From the NCBI RefSeq assembly GCF_017104715.1, contig NZ_JAAGPI010000013.1, positions 156,948 through 220,947 of the forward strand: 64,000 nucleotides of DNA. Reading direction: 5' to 3'. Under the pieces are notes generated by a model. It ran no database searches. It saw only the letters and a list, made by a program, of their open reading frames with translations, and had not been told where the DNA came from. Positions within the stretch are counted from its first letter, which is position 1. Each line of letters starts with the position of its first letter. The position numbers were made by a program, and so were the translations under genes. This document shows, one piece after another, positions 49,571 through 56,806 of the stretch. The DNA is from Burkholderia sp. Ac-20365 (GTDB lineage Bacteria > Pseudomonadota > Gammaproteobacteria > Burkholderiales > Burkholderiaceae).

Positions 49571-50812
49571 ATGCATCCCGCGTTTTCACGGTTACGCCGT
49601 CCATCCGCACAGGGAGAACCGCGCTCTGCAGGCGACCTGTGCCAGCAGGTTCCATCCGTCGATGCGGAAGACCCCAATTCGGTCGTGATGGAAATCTTCT
49701 CTTCGCGTCGCGACATGACGAGTCTCGCGGTGATCGAGGGCAATCGTCCAATCGGGCTGATCAATCGCGATATCTTCCTGTCGCAGATGAGCAAGCCTTT
49801 TCATCGCGAGCTCTACGACAAGAAGAGTTGCATCGCGTTCATGGACAAGGAGCCGCTCGTCGTCGATGCCGACATGAGCATCGAAGCGCTGACGTTCAAG
49901 ACGGTCGAAGTCGGCGAGAAAGCGCTGGTGGATGGTTTTATCGTTACGCGCGACGGCAGTTTCGTCGGGCTCGGCAGCGGGCTTCAGTTGCTTGGCGCAG
50001 TGGCCGAGATGCAGGCGGAAAGAAACCGCCAGATCATGCAGAGCATCGAATACGCGAGCGTGATCCAGCGCGCGATGCTGCGTGCTTCTCGCGACACGCT
50101 TGCCGCAAGGCTTCCCGATGCCGCACTCGTGTGGGAACCGCGCGATGTGGTCGGCGGCGACTTCTATCATTTCGCCGCATTTCCGCATGGCTGGTTCGGC
50201 GCGGCTGCCGATTGCACGGGCCACGGCGTGCCCGGCGCGTTCATGACGCTGCTCGCGTCGGCGTCGCTATCGCAGGCGCTGGAGCAGATCGGGCCGCGCG
50301 ATCCGGCGGCGCTGCTGGCGGCGGTCAACCGCAACGTGAAGAGCCTGCTTGGCCAGGTGCATAGCGCGACGGAAGTATCGCAGTCGGATGACGGTCTCGA
50401 TGCTGCGTTCTTCTGGTTTGACGCGCGCGAAAACCAGCTGCATTTCGCGGGCGCACGCATCTCGCTGCATATCCTGACGCCGGACTCAGACCAGTTCGAA
50501 ACGATCGCGGGCGACCGCATGGGCGTTGGCTATGTGGACAGCCTCGCCGACTACGAATGGAAGCTGCGCACGTTGACGGTGCCGCCCGGCAGTCTGCTGT
50601 TCATTTGCACAGACGGCCTGATCGACCAGATTGGCGGCCCGAAAAACATCGCGTTCGGCCGACGCCGCGCACTGGACCTGATTCTCGCGCAACGCACGCA
50701 GTCGCCTTCGGCAATCTGCGAAACATTGCGGCACGCGCTGGCCGACTGGCAAGGCGCACAACCGCGCCGCGATGACCTCACCCTGTTTTGTGCCCGCATT
50801 ACCGACCAATAA
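49571..50812 (+). CDS. siaA: SiaA-like PP2C/SpoIIE phosphatase with N-terminal CBS-like domain
   Basis: A 413-residue soluble protein. Residues about 20-150 look like a CBS pair (VVMEIFSSRRDMTSLAVIEGNRPIGLINRD, then VDGFIVTRDGSFVGLGSG). Residues 150-413 are a SpoIIE-type PP2C phosphatase: VVGGDFYHF, AADCTGHGVPGAFMTLLA, FICTDGLIDQIGG and RRDDLTLFCAR carry the metal aspartates. In P. aeruginosa, SiaA is a membrane phosphatase that dephosphorylates SiaC. Here the membrane sensor is replaced by the CBS-like domain, implying an intracellular ligand such as an adenine nucleotide. There is no obvious Shine-Dalgarno at 49571. The siaB-like gene starts two bases after its stop. Confidence 0.82.
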   Translation: MHPAFSRLRRPSAQGEPRSAGDLCQQVPSVDAEDPNSVVMEIFSSRRDMTSLAVIEGNRPIGLINRDIFLSQMSKPFHRELYDKKSCIAFMDKEPLVVDADMSIEALTFKTVEVGEKALVDGFIVTRDGSFVGLGSGLQLLGAVAEMQAERNRQIMQSIEYASVIQRAMLRASRDTLAARLPDAALVWEPRDVVGGDFYHFAAFPHGWFGAAADCTGHGVPGAFMTLLASASLSQALEQIGPRDPAALLAAVNRNVKSLLGQVHSATEVSQSDDGLDAAFFWFDARENQLHFAGARISLHILTPDSDQFETIAGDRMGVGYVDSLADYEWKLRTLTVPPGSLLFICTDGLIDQIGGPKNIAFGRRRALDLILAQRTQSPSAICETLRHALADWQGAQPRRDDLTLFCARITDQ

Positions 50813-50814
50813 GC

Positions 50815-51378
50815 ATGTCTCAACTACTCGATCAAGACAGCGCCTTTTTCGATCTGGCGCAGCGGCGTAATGTCCTCTTCTATCACAAGGGGTACTTCTC
50901 GCATAACATCGTTGCCGCGATGGGCGAGGTCGTCAAATTGCAACTTGAAATTGCCGGCGTGAGCGGTCCGACGCGCCGCAAACTGTTCTCGTCGTTTGTC
51001 GAACTGTCGCAGAACATCGTTCACTATTCATCGGATTCGCTTCAGCCCGACAACGAAGGCGGCGGCTCGATTCGCGAAGGCGCCGTGTGCATCAGCACGG
51101 AAGGCGAGAGGCACCTGATGATGTGCGTCAACCCGATTGCAGCGGAAGATGTCGAGGGTCTGCGCACCAAGCTGGAGCCGCTGCGCAGCATGTCGGTGGA
51201 AGAGATCAAGCAGGCCTACAAGGTCTCGTTGCGGGCCGACACGCCCGAAGACAGCAAGGGCGCAGGTCTGGGTTTCCTGACGATGGCGCGCGATGCGAGT
51301 GCGCCGCTCGAATTCGAATTTCATCCGCGTGCCGACGAACCCGGAACCACGCTGTTTTGCCTCAAGGCCATCATCTGA
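50815..51378 (+). CDS. siaB: SiaB-family protein kinase
   Basis: A 187-residue protein matching the SiaB family. The GHKL-like ATP site is suggested by FVELSQNIVHYSSD (Glu and Asn of the N-box) and GAGLGFLTMARDAS (G-box). In P. aeruginosa SiaB phosphorylates SiaC and so lowers diguanylate cyclase activity; the same role is inferred. Tightly spaced between the phosphatase gene (2 nt) and siaC-like gene (18 nt). Confidence 0.85.
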   Translation: MSQLLDQDSAFFDLAQRRNVLFYHKGYFSHNIVAAMGEVVKLQLEIAGVSGPTRRKLFSSFVELSQNIVHYSSDSLQPDNEGGGSIREGAVCISTEGERHLMMCVNPIAAEDVEGLRTKLEPLRSMSVEEIKQAYKVSLRADTPEDSKGAGLGFLTMARDASAPLEFEFHPRADEPGTTLFCLKAII

Positions 51379-51396
51379 GTAAAAGGCTCACGAGCT

Positions 51397-51792
51397 ATGG
51401 ACAATCTCTACATTGCCGCAACGGCGACGTCTCCGGAAGTCGACTTTCGTTTCGATCAGCACTCGCTGCTGCTGCGGGGCGAGTCGTACCCTGAGAATGC
51501 AGCGGCGTTCTACGCGCCGATCATCGAACAGTTGCGCCAGTATCTTTCAGAGTCGGTTGGCGCAGTGATTACCGTCGACGTCGTGCTGACCTACTTCAAT
51601 AGCTCCAGCACGAAGATGCTGTTCAGCGTATTCGACGCACTGGACGAAGCCGCGCAGTCGGGCAGCCGCGTGCTGATGAACTGGTATCGCGACGAAGAAG
51701 ATGAAACGATCTTCGAGTTCGGCGAAGAACTGAAGGCCGATTTCCAGGCGATCGAATTCACCGATCGCCCGGTCTCTCACCAGGGACAATAA
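51397..51792 (+). CDS. siaC: SiaC-family regulatory phosphoprotein (DUF1987)
   Basis: A 131-residue protein. FDQHSLLLRGESYPENAAAFYAPI and the LTYFNSSSTKMLFSVFDALD segment are SiaC/DUF1987 hallmarks. The regulatory phosphoresidue, Thr68 in P. aeruginosa, would lie in Ser69-Ser71 here. Unphosphorylated SiaC binds and activates the cyclase SiaD. GAATATCTTC-type acidic C-terminus present. The cyclase gene starts two bases after its stop. Confidence 0.87.
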   Translation: MDNLYIAATATSPEVDFRFDQHSLLLRGESYPENAAAFYAPIIEQLRQYLSESVGAVITVDVVLTYFNSSSTKMLFSVFDALDEAAQSGSRVLMNWYRDEEDETIFEFGEELKADFQAIEFTDRPVSHQGQ

Positions 51793-51793
51793 G

Positions 51794-52543
51794 GTGCCGC
51801 GGATCTCATCGCCGGACGCGCCCGCAAGCGACGCACCGGATCTGTTCCAGAGCGAGAACGACGCGCTCGACAGGGCGCGCGCGATCCATGCGGCCGCCAA
51901 TGCGGATGCGCACGATTATCGCCAGTCGCTCGGCGAACTCATCACGCACTACGAGCGCCTGATGCGCGAGACGCGCCGTTTGATTGGCCGCAGCGACCGC
52001 GCCGAGCGCGAGATGCAGGCGCTCGCGCAGCAACTGGCGCACCGCGCGACGCACGACGCGCTGACGGGCGTGCTCAATCGCAGCGCCGTGATCGAACGCG
52101 CCACGAAGGCGCTGCGCCACGATAGCGCAGTGATGATCATTCTCGACATCGACGAGTTCAAGCGCGTCAACGACGATTTCGGTCATCCGGCAGGCGATGC
52201 GGTGATTATGGGTATCGTCGAGTGTCTGCGGGGAATCGTGGGTGAGCGCGGCTTGATCGGCCGGGTTGGCGGCGAAGAATTTACGGTGCTGCTGCCCGGC
52301 TACGAAGTGGAGGATGCGCTGCAAGAGGCGGAAAACATGCGTGAAGCGATTGGCCGGCACGTGTTTGCATCGCCCGTGGACCGCCGCATCACGGCGAGCT
52401 TCGGCGTCAGCGCGAATGCCGTCGGGAGCGGTTTCGACACCGCGTACGGCCTCGCCGACGCTGCGCTCTATCGCGCCAAGCGCGGTGGCCGCAACCGCGT
52501 GGAATTCGCGAACCCGGAAAGCGCGGCCGCCTGCAGCCGCTAG
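51794..52543 (+). CDS. siaD: SiaD-like diguanylate cyclase
   Basis: A 249-residue protein: an N-terminal helical region (YRQSLGELITHYERLMRETRRLIGRSDRAEREMQAL, coiled coil in signalling link) and a GGDEF domain with active motif GRVGGEEFTVLLPG near 157. It makes c-di-GMP. An RxxD inhibitory site is not evident directly before the motif. The start is GTG at 51794 with AGGGA upstream, one base after the siaC-like stop. Control by SiaC phosphorylation would link an intracellular signal to biofilm formation. Confidence 0.88.
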   Translation: MPRISSPDAPASDAPDLFQSENDALDRARAIHAAANADAHDYRQSLGELITHYERLMRETRRLIGRSDRAEREMQALAQQLAHRATHDALTGVLNRSAVIERATKALRHDSAVMIILDIDEFKRVNDDFGHPAGDAVIMGIVECLRGIVGERGLIGRVGGEEFTVLLPGYEVEDALQEAENMREAIGRHVFASPVDRRITASFGVSANAVGSGFDTAYGLADAALYRAKRGGRNRVEFANPESAAACSR

Positions 52544-53655
52544 GTCAATGCAGGTTGCAGATAGCCCGTCAGAATAAGGGCCGTCTGCACGGCGCCGAAC
52601 AGCACGATAGCGGCGGCGCCAGCGATGGCAGCCACGCGCTGCGTCGTTTCGATCCGTGCGCGAACGCGCAGGCTGCGGGCCATGACGAAGCGGTTCGCGC
52701 CGATCGCGCCGAGTCCGAAGAGCGTGACGGTCAAAGCTACGCCCGCACCGATGGCGAACGTCGCTGCGATACCCACCCACGGCGCGTGCGCCGCGACCGA
52801 CGCAATCAACACGAAGATCGATCCTACGCATGGCCGCACGCCCGATGCAAAACCCGTCGCGAGAATCTGCGATGCGGCGGGGAACCTGGCTTGCACGAAT
52901 CGCGTTGAGCCGACGGGTTGCCGCGCGTGGAATTGCAGCTTCGTGCCGAGATACGCGGGTTCGTCCGTCGATGCCTCGTTGCGTTGCGCAGGCACGAGTT
53001 TCAACGCGCGCGGATCGGCGCAGCAGTCGCGCCGCGCAAGCGTGCTGTAGATGGTCCAGCCGCCCGCCAGACAAAGCAGAAGGTAACTGACGATGTCGAG
53101 CGAAGCCGCGCTCGACAGCACGCCCGACACACCCGCCTGCGCGAACCATACTGCGCCGAACACGAGCACGATTGCACTCATCGCCTGCACGATGGCGCTC
53201 CAGCTCGCGAGTGCGACAGCCTGGGCGACACGCGTGTTACGCGAGCCGAGCCACGTGCTTGTGACCAGCTTGCCGTGCCCAGGGCCGAGTGCATGCAGCA
53301 CGCCATACGCGAAGGAGAGCGCGAGCAGCGTTAGCCACTTCGATGGCGCGGGTGTTCGCTGCAGCGCATGCGCGGCGTCTGCAATGCGCGCGTTGAGCCT
53401 GCCTTGCCATACGATCGATGTCGCCAGCACGCGGCGCACGAATTCGGGAAGCACGAGCGTGTGACTGGCTGCTTCGGCGGAAGGGTTTTCGGGCGCGCTC
53501 GCGCTTGCCGCAGTTGCTGAAGACGGTTGCACGGGCCGGCCGAAAACATCGACAGCGGGCGATGCCGCGTGTGACGGCGCAATCATCGCAAGGTTCGCGA
53601 GCATCACGAAAAGCGCAAGCAGTAGACGGCGTAACAGACGTTCGGGCATCAGCAT
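52540..53655 (-). CDS. NicO/RcnA-type nickel/cobalt transporter
   Basis: A 371-residue membrane protein with an N-terminal signal-like helix and about six more helices. ALSFAYGVLHALGPGHGKLVTSTWLGSRNT carries the HxxGPGHGK metal motif of NicO/RcnA transporters, and GFASGVRPCVGSIFVLIASV is the second-half motif with Arg-Pro-Cys. Probably exports or imports Ni2+/Co2+. Its ATG (53655) overlaps the end of the DUF1007 gene by seven bases, and its stop overlaps the siaD-like stop region by 4 nt in convergent orientation. Confidence 0.85.
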   Translation of the reverse strand: MLMPERLLRRLLLALFVMLANLAMIAPSHAASPAVDVFGRPVQPSSATAASASAPENPSAEAASHTLVLPEFVRRVLATSIVWQGRLNARIADAAHALQRTPAPSKWLTLLALSFAYGVLHALGPGHGKLVTSTWLGSRNTRVAQAVALASWSAIVQAMSAIVLVFGAVWFAQAGVSGVLSSAASLDIVSYLLLCLAGGWTIYSTLARRDCCADPRALKLVPAQRNEASTDEPAYLGTKLQFHARQPVGSTRFVQARFPAASQILATGFASGVRPCVGSIFVLIASVAAHAPWVGIAATFAIGAGVALTVTLFGLGAIGANRFVMARSLRVRARIETTQRVAAIAGAAAIVLFGAVQTALILTGYLQPALT

Positions 53656-54242
53656 GATATTGCCGTCGCCTGTGGAACGACGATGCCGTTGAAGATGGGA
53701 TGCGCGTGATCCTGAAAGGGCTTCGCCGTGCAACTGGACGCAGCGTGTCCGTCCAGCGTGACTGCGTTGGCGTTGTCAGGTTCGTAATCGACGAAGAACG
53801 AGTCGTCCCAGATGCCGAGCGAAACTTTGTGTGCGCTTACGTCGATGGGCTTTTTCAGCGGCAACGTGAAGGTGTAGACGAGCTTGCCGTGATCGACCGA
53901 GACGCGGAAGTTCGCGGGTTCCCCCAGAGGCTGCGCAGTGCCGTCGACGTAAAGATGGCTGAAGTACCCTGCACCCGCGAGCGAAGCAAAGGCCTGTTCG
54001 CGGAAGATCGCGGTTTGCTTTGCGTCGAGCGGGCCGTTGTCGGGCAATGTGTCGATACCGACTAGCTGGACAGGAAAGCCTTCTGAAAACCGCCACGATT
54101 GCGCTATCGACACCACGGATGTGCCTTGCATCTGCACATGCGCTGCAAATCGTATCCACACATGCGGATGCGCAGCGGCGACCCCGGACACCACGAATGC
54201 GGCCGCGCCTGCGAGCCGCCTGATGACAGAAAGATTCAACAT
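53649..54242 (-). CDS. DUF1007 secreted protein, partner of the nickel/cobalt transporter
   Basis: A 197-residue protein with signal peptide (SVIRRLAGAAAFVVSGVAAA) and the mature N-terminus HPHVWIRFAAHVQMQG, the HPHVW hallmark of DUF1007, which may bind metal. The C-terminus has more His and two Cys (SSCTAKPFQDHAHP, ISC). DUF1007 genes commonly sit beside NicO/RcnA transporters, and here the coding sequences overlap, so a periplasmic metal-handling partner is likely. Confidence 0.85.
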   Translation of the reverse strand: MLNLSVIRRLAGAAAFVVSGVAAAHPHVWIRFAAHVQMQGTSVVSIAQSWRFSEGFPVQLVGIDTLPDNGPLDAKQTAIFREQAFASLAGAGYFSHLYVDGTAQPLGEPANFRVSVDHGKLVYTFTLPLKKPIDVSAHKVSLGIWDDSFFVDYEPDNANAVTLDGHAASSCTAKPFQDHAHPIFNGIVVPQATAISC

Positions 54243-54456
54243 CGCTTTTGATTGTTGGTTCTACGATCACACGCCGACATGGTGCGAAGCACTGTCGAGC
54301 ATGCCGATGCTTTCTTTCAAACGTGAGGCGGCAGCGGGAGAAAGCGCGCTATTGTCGCATGAGCGGTGGGTGCACGCCGGAAGCGCGATATTGGCAGAGC
54401 GGGCATCATGCGGGACAATCGCCACCATCCAGCGACGTCTGTCACGAGGAGCCGTC

Positions 54457-55035
54457 ATGTTGATACTGATCTTGGGCTTGGTGCTATTCCTGGGCGGACA
54501 TTCGGTCCGTATCTTCGCGGAAGACTGGCGCAGCGCGCAAATCGCGCGGATGGGCGAGAAGAAATGGAAGGCGGCATATTCCATTGTGTCGCTGATCGGA
54601 CTCGTGCTGATTATCGTCGGATACGGCATGGCGCGGCGCGAGCCCGTCGTGCTGTGGGCGCCGCCAGTATGGGCGCCGCATCTCGCGGGTTTGCTGACGC
54701 TTTGCGCGTTCATTCTGTTTCCGGCCGCGCATGCGCCGGGGAATCATTTCAAGGCGATTTTCAGGCATCCCATGACGCTCGGCGTCGCGCTATGGGCGTT
54801 GGCGCATCTGCTGGCGAACGGGACGCTCAACGCGCTCGTGCTGTTCGGCACGTTTCTCGTGTGGGCCGTGCTGGATATCGCGGCCGCGCTGAAGCGGGAT
54901 CGCGCTGAAGGCGTGGTGTATCCGAAAGGGACGCTGTCGCGCGATGTGATGCCCGTTGTCGCCGGTGCCGTTGTCTGGGCTGCATTCGCATTCTTCCTGC
55001 ACGGCTGGCTGTTCGGCGTGAGGCCGTTCGGCTGA
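54457..55035 (+). CDS. NnrU-family membrane protein
   Basis: A 192-residue protein with about five membrane helices: ILGLVLFLGGHSVRIFAEDWRSAQIARMGEKKWKAAYSIVSLIGLVLIIVGY at the N-terminus, and HPMTLGVALWALAHLLANG in the middle, the NnrU pattern. NnrU was linked to nitric oxide reductase expression, and related MAPEG/isoprenoid-pathway membrane proteins exist; the function here is unknown. AGGAG precedes the ATG at 54457. Convergent to the LysR gene with 15 nt between. Confidence 0.85.
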   Translation: MLILILGLVLFLGGHSVRIFAEDWRSAQIARMGEKKWKAAYSIVSLIGLVLIIVGYGMARREPVVLWAPPVWAPHLAGLLTLCAFILFPAAHAPGNHFKAIFRHPMTLGVALWALAHLLANGTLNALVLFGTFLVWAVLDIAAALKRDRAEGVVYPKGTLSRDVMPVVAGAVVWAAFAFFLHGWLFGVRPFG

Positions 55036-55050
55036 AACGCGGCATGAAAG

Positions 55051-55905
55051 CTACGATCTGAGATCGGCCAGCATCTGCTCGGCGAGAAAGTCGCACGGCG
55101 GCCGCGACGAACGCGCGCTGCGCGCAAGCACGACTTCTAACGAAGCCAGAGCCGGTAAATCTTCTGCTTCGCCGAGTTGCGCGAGATGCGCAGGCACGCT
55201 GCATCGCGCGAGCGGTGCGACGGCGAGACCTGCCTCGACCATGCAGATCAGGCCCAGAAGACTCGGGCTTTCATACGACATTCGATACCTGATATTGGCC
55301 TGTTGCAGCGCGCCGATGGCGTGCGCGCGCGCCGTGCTTCCAGGCGCAAACACGGCGATTGGCAGCGGACGCTCCTTCCATATCTGCTGATTGCCGCGCG
55401 CGGCGGCCCATACCATCGGTTCCGCGCGGATCGTTTCTCCCGTGATACCGCGCGTCTTCGTGATGCACGCGAGGTCGAGCGTGTTGTCCTTCAGCAAGGG
55501 GACGAGCGCGCTGCTCGGCATGCCGATCACGCGGACCTGCACGCGCGGATGCGCAACCGCGAATTTGCGCAGCACGGTGGGCAGCAGCGACGACGCGTAA
55601 TCGTCGGGCACGCCGATGGTCACACGGCCGCGTATCTCCGGCCGCACTACCGACGACCACGCCTCTTCACGCATCGCCAGCATGCGCCGGCCGTAATCGA
55701 CGATGGTCCTGCCTTCTTCCGTCAGCGCCACGTTGCGGGTCGTGCGCACGAAAAGCGGCTTGCCTAGCGCTTCTTCGATGGTCTTGATCTGCATGCTGAC
55801 GGCCGACGGCGTGCGATGCAAGGACGTCGCGGCGCGCGCAAACGAACCCGTGTCGGCCACGGCGACCACCATTTCCAGAACGTCGAGATCGAGTTTTTTC
55901 ATCAC
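55051..55905 (-). CDS. LysR-family regulator (probable control of the LysE-type exporter)
   Basis: A 284-residue LysR protein: LEMVVAVADTGSFARAATSLHRTPSAVSMQI is the helix-turn-helix, and RGRVTIGVPDDYASSLLPTVL opens the effector domain. It is divergent from a LysE-family exporter gene, the usual arrangement in which the regulator senses the exported amino acid. There is a Met-Met start; either could serve. A TGAATAATTCA palindrome lies just upstream. Confidence 0.87.
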   Translation of the reverse strand: MMKKLDLDVLEMVVAVADTGSFARAATSLHRTPSAVSMQIKTIEEALGKPLFVRTTRNVALTEEGRTIVDYGRRMLAMREEAWSSVVRPEIRGRVTIGVPDDYASSLLPTVLRKFAVAHPRVQVRVIGMPSSALVPLLKDNTLDLACITKTRGITGETIRAEPMVWAAARGNQQIWKERPLPIAVFAPGSTARAHAIGALQQANIRYRMSYESPSLLGLICMVEAGLAVAPLARCSVPAHLAQLGEAEDLPALASLEVVLARSARSSRPPCDFLAEQMLADLRS

Positions 55906-55915
55906 TCAGAAAAAT

Positions 55916-55926
55916 TGAATAATTCA
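55916..55926. promoter_or_regulatory. Candidate LysR operator between LysR and LysE-type genes
   Basis: TGAAT-A-ATTCA is an 11-bp perfect palindrome in the A/T-rich middle of the divergent gap, 11 nt from the LysR start. Sequence and position fit a regulator site controlling both genes. Confidence 0.45.
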
Positions 55927-56008
55927 TTCAGTTTAAATCGTTTTACTTAGCGGTCGTGCGTCCCGATACTGGAATCGTGATTGAAACCGGGAACGTACGG
56001 GGCAGCGC

Positions 56009-56647
56009 ATGAGAACGATGGTCGAATTCATTACCGTGGGCGGCATGCTAGCCGTGACGCCCGGTCCCAATATGGTCTACGTGATGATGCGCTCGGTCGC
56101 GCAGGGTACGCGTGCGGGGTTGATCTCGCTGTCCGGCGTGATGCTCGGCTATCTGACGTATATGTTCGGTGCGGCGTTCGGCATCACCACGCTGTTTCTC
56201 GCGATACCGGGCGCGGGCCGCATGCTTGCCGTCTGCGGTGCGCTCTATCTGCTGTATCTCGCCTGGCAGATGCTGAGGCCGGGCGGCCGCTCGCCGCTGC
56301 AAGTTGAAGTGGCGTCGATTGAAAGGCCGCGCCGGCTGTTTGCGATGGGTGCGACGACGAGCCTGTTGAATCCGAAGCTCGCGCTGATTTTCCTGTCGCT
56401 GCTGCCGCAATTCATCGACTATCGCGCGGGAGGTGTGTTCAGGCAGTCGCTGACGCTTGGTTTTTCGCTGATCTTTGCGTTTGCTTCCGTGAATACGGCG
56501 GTGGCGATGTTTTCGGGCAATCTCGCCCGGTTTCTGGCGACGCGGCCGAACTGGCTCGGTGTTCAGCGCTGCGTGATGGGCGTGATGCTGTTCGCGCTCG
56601 GCGCGAAGATGGCGCTGGATGCGTGGGAGTGGAATCTGTCTGTGTGA
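56009..56647 (+). CDS. LysE-family amino-acid exporter (RhtB-like)
   Basis: A 212-residue protein with about six helices. FITVGGMLAVTPGPNMVYVMMRSVAQGTRAGLISLSGVMLGY is the typical LysE/RhtB N-terminus with the TPGPN motif, and TTSLLNPKLALIFLSLLPQFID is the second conserved block. It should export an amino acid such as homoserine, threonine or lysine. Divergent LysR regulator; a hairpin with T-run follows. Confidence 0.9.
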   Translation: MRTMVEFITVGGMLAVTPGPNMVYVMMRSVAQGTRAGLISLSGVMLGYLTYMFGAAFGITTLFLAIPGAGRMLAVCGALYLLYLAWQMLRPGGRSPLQVEVASIERPRRLFAMGATTSLLNPKLALIFLSLLPQFIDYRAGGVFRQSLTLGFSLIFAFASVNTAVAMFSGNLARFLATRPNWLGVQRCVMGVMLFALGAKMALDAWEWNLSV

Positions 56648-56733
56648 TACAGATCAAATCCGCTGACATTTGCGCAAGGCAGGCGCATATGACCGCCTGA
56701 AAAACCACCCACACAAGCAGTCGCCCGCGTGCA

Positions 56734-56764
56734 CAACACCTACACTAGACAAGGTGTGGTGTTG
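56734..56764 (+). terminator. Terminator between the LysE-type and cyclase genes
   Basis: CAACACC and GGTGTTG form a stem that can extend inward with one bulge. CATTTTT follows directly, which fits an intrinsic terminator for the exporter gene. Confidence 0.6.
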
Positions 56765-56806
56765 CATTTTTAAGCGCGCAACGAGAACCAGACTCCGGCG
56801 ACGACG

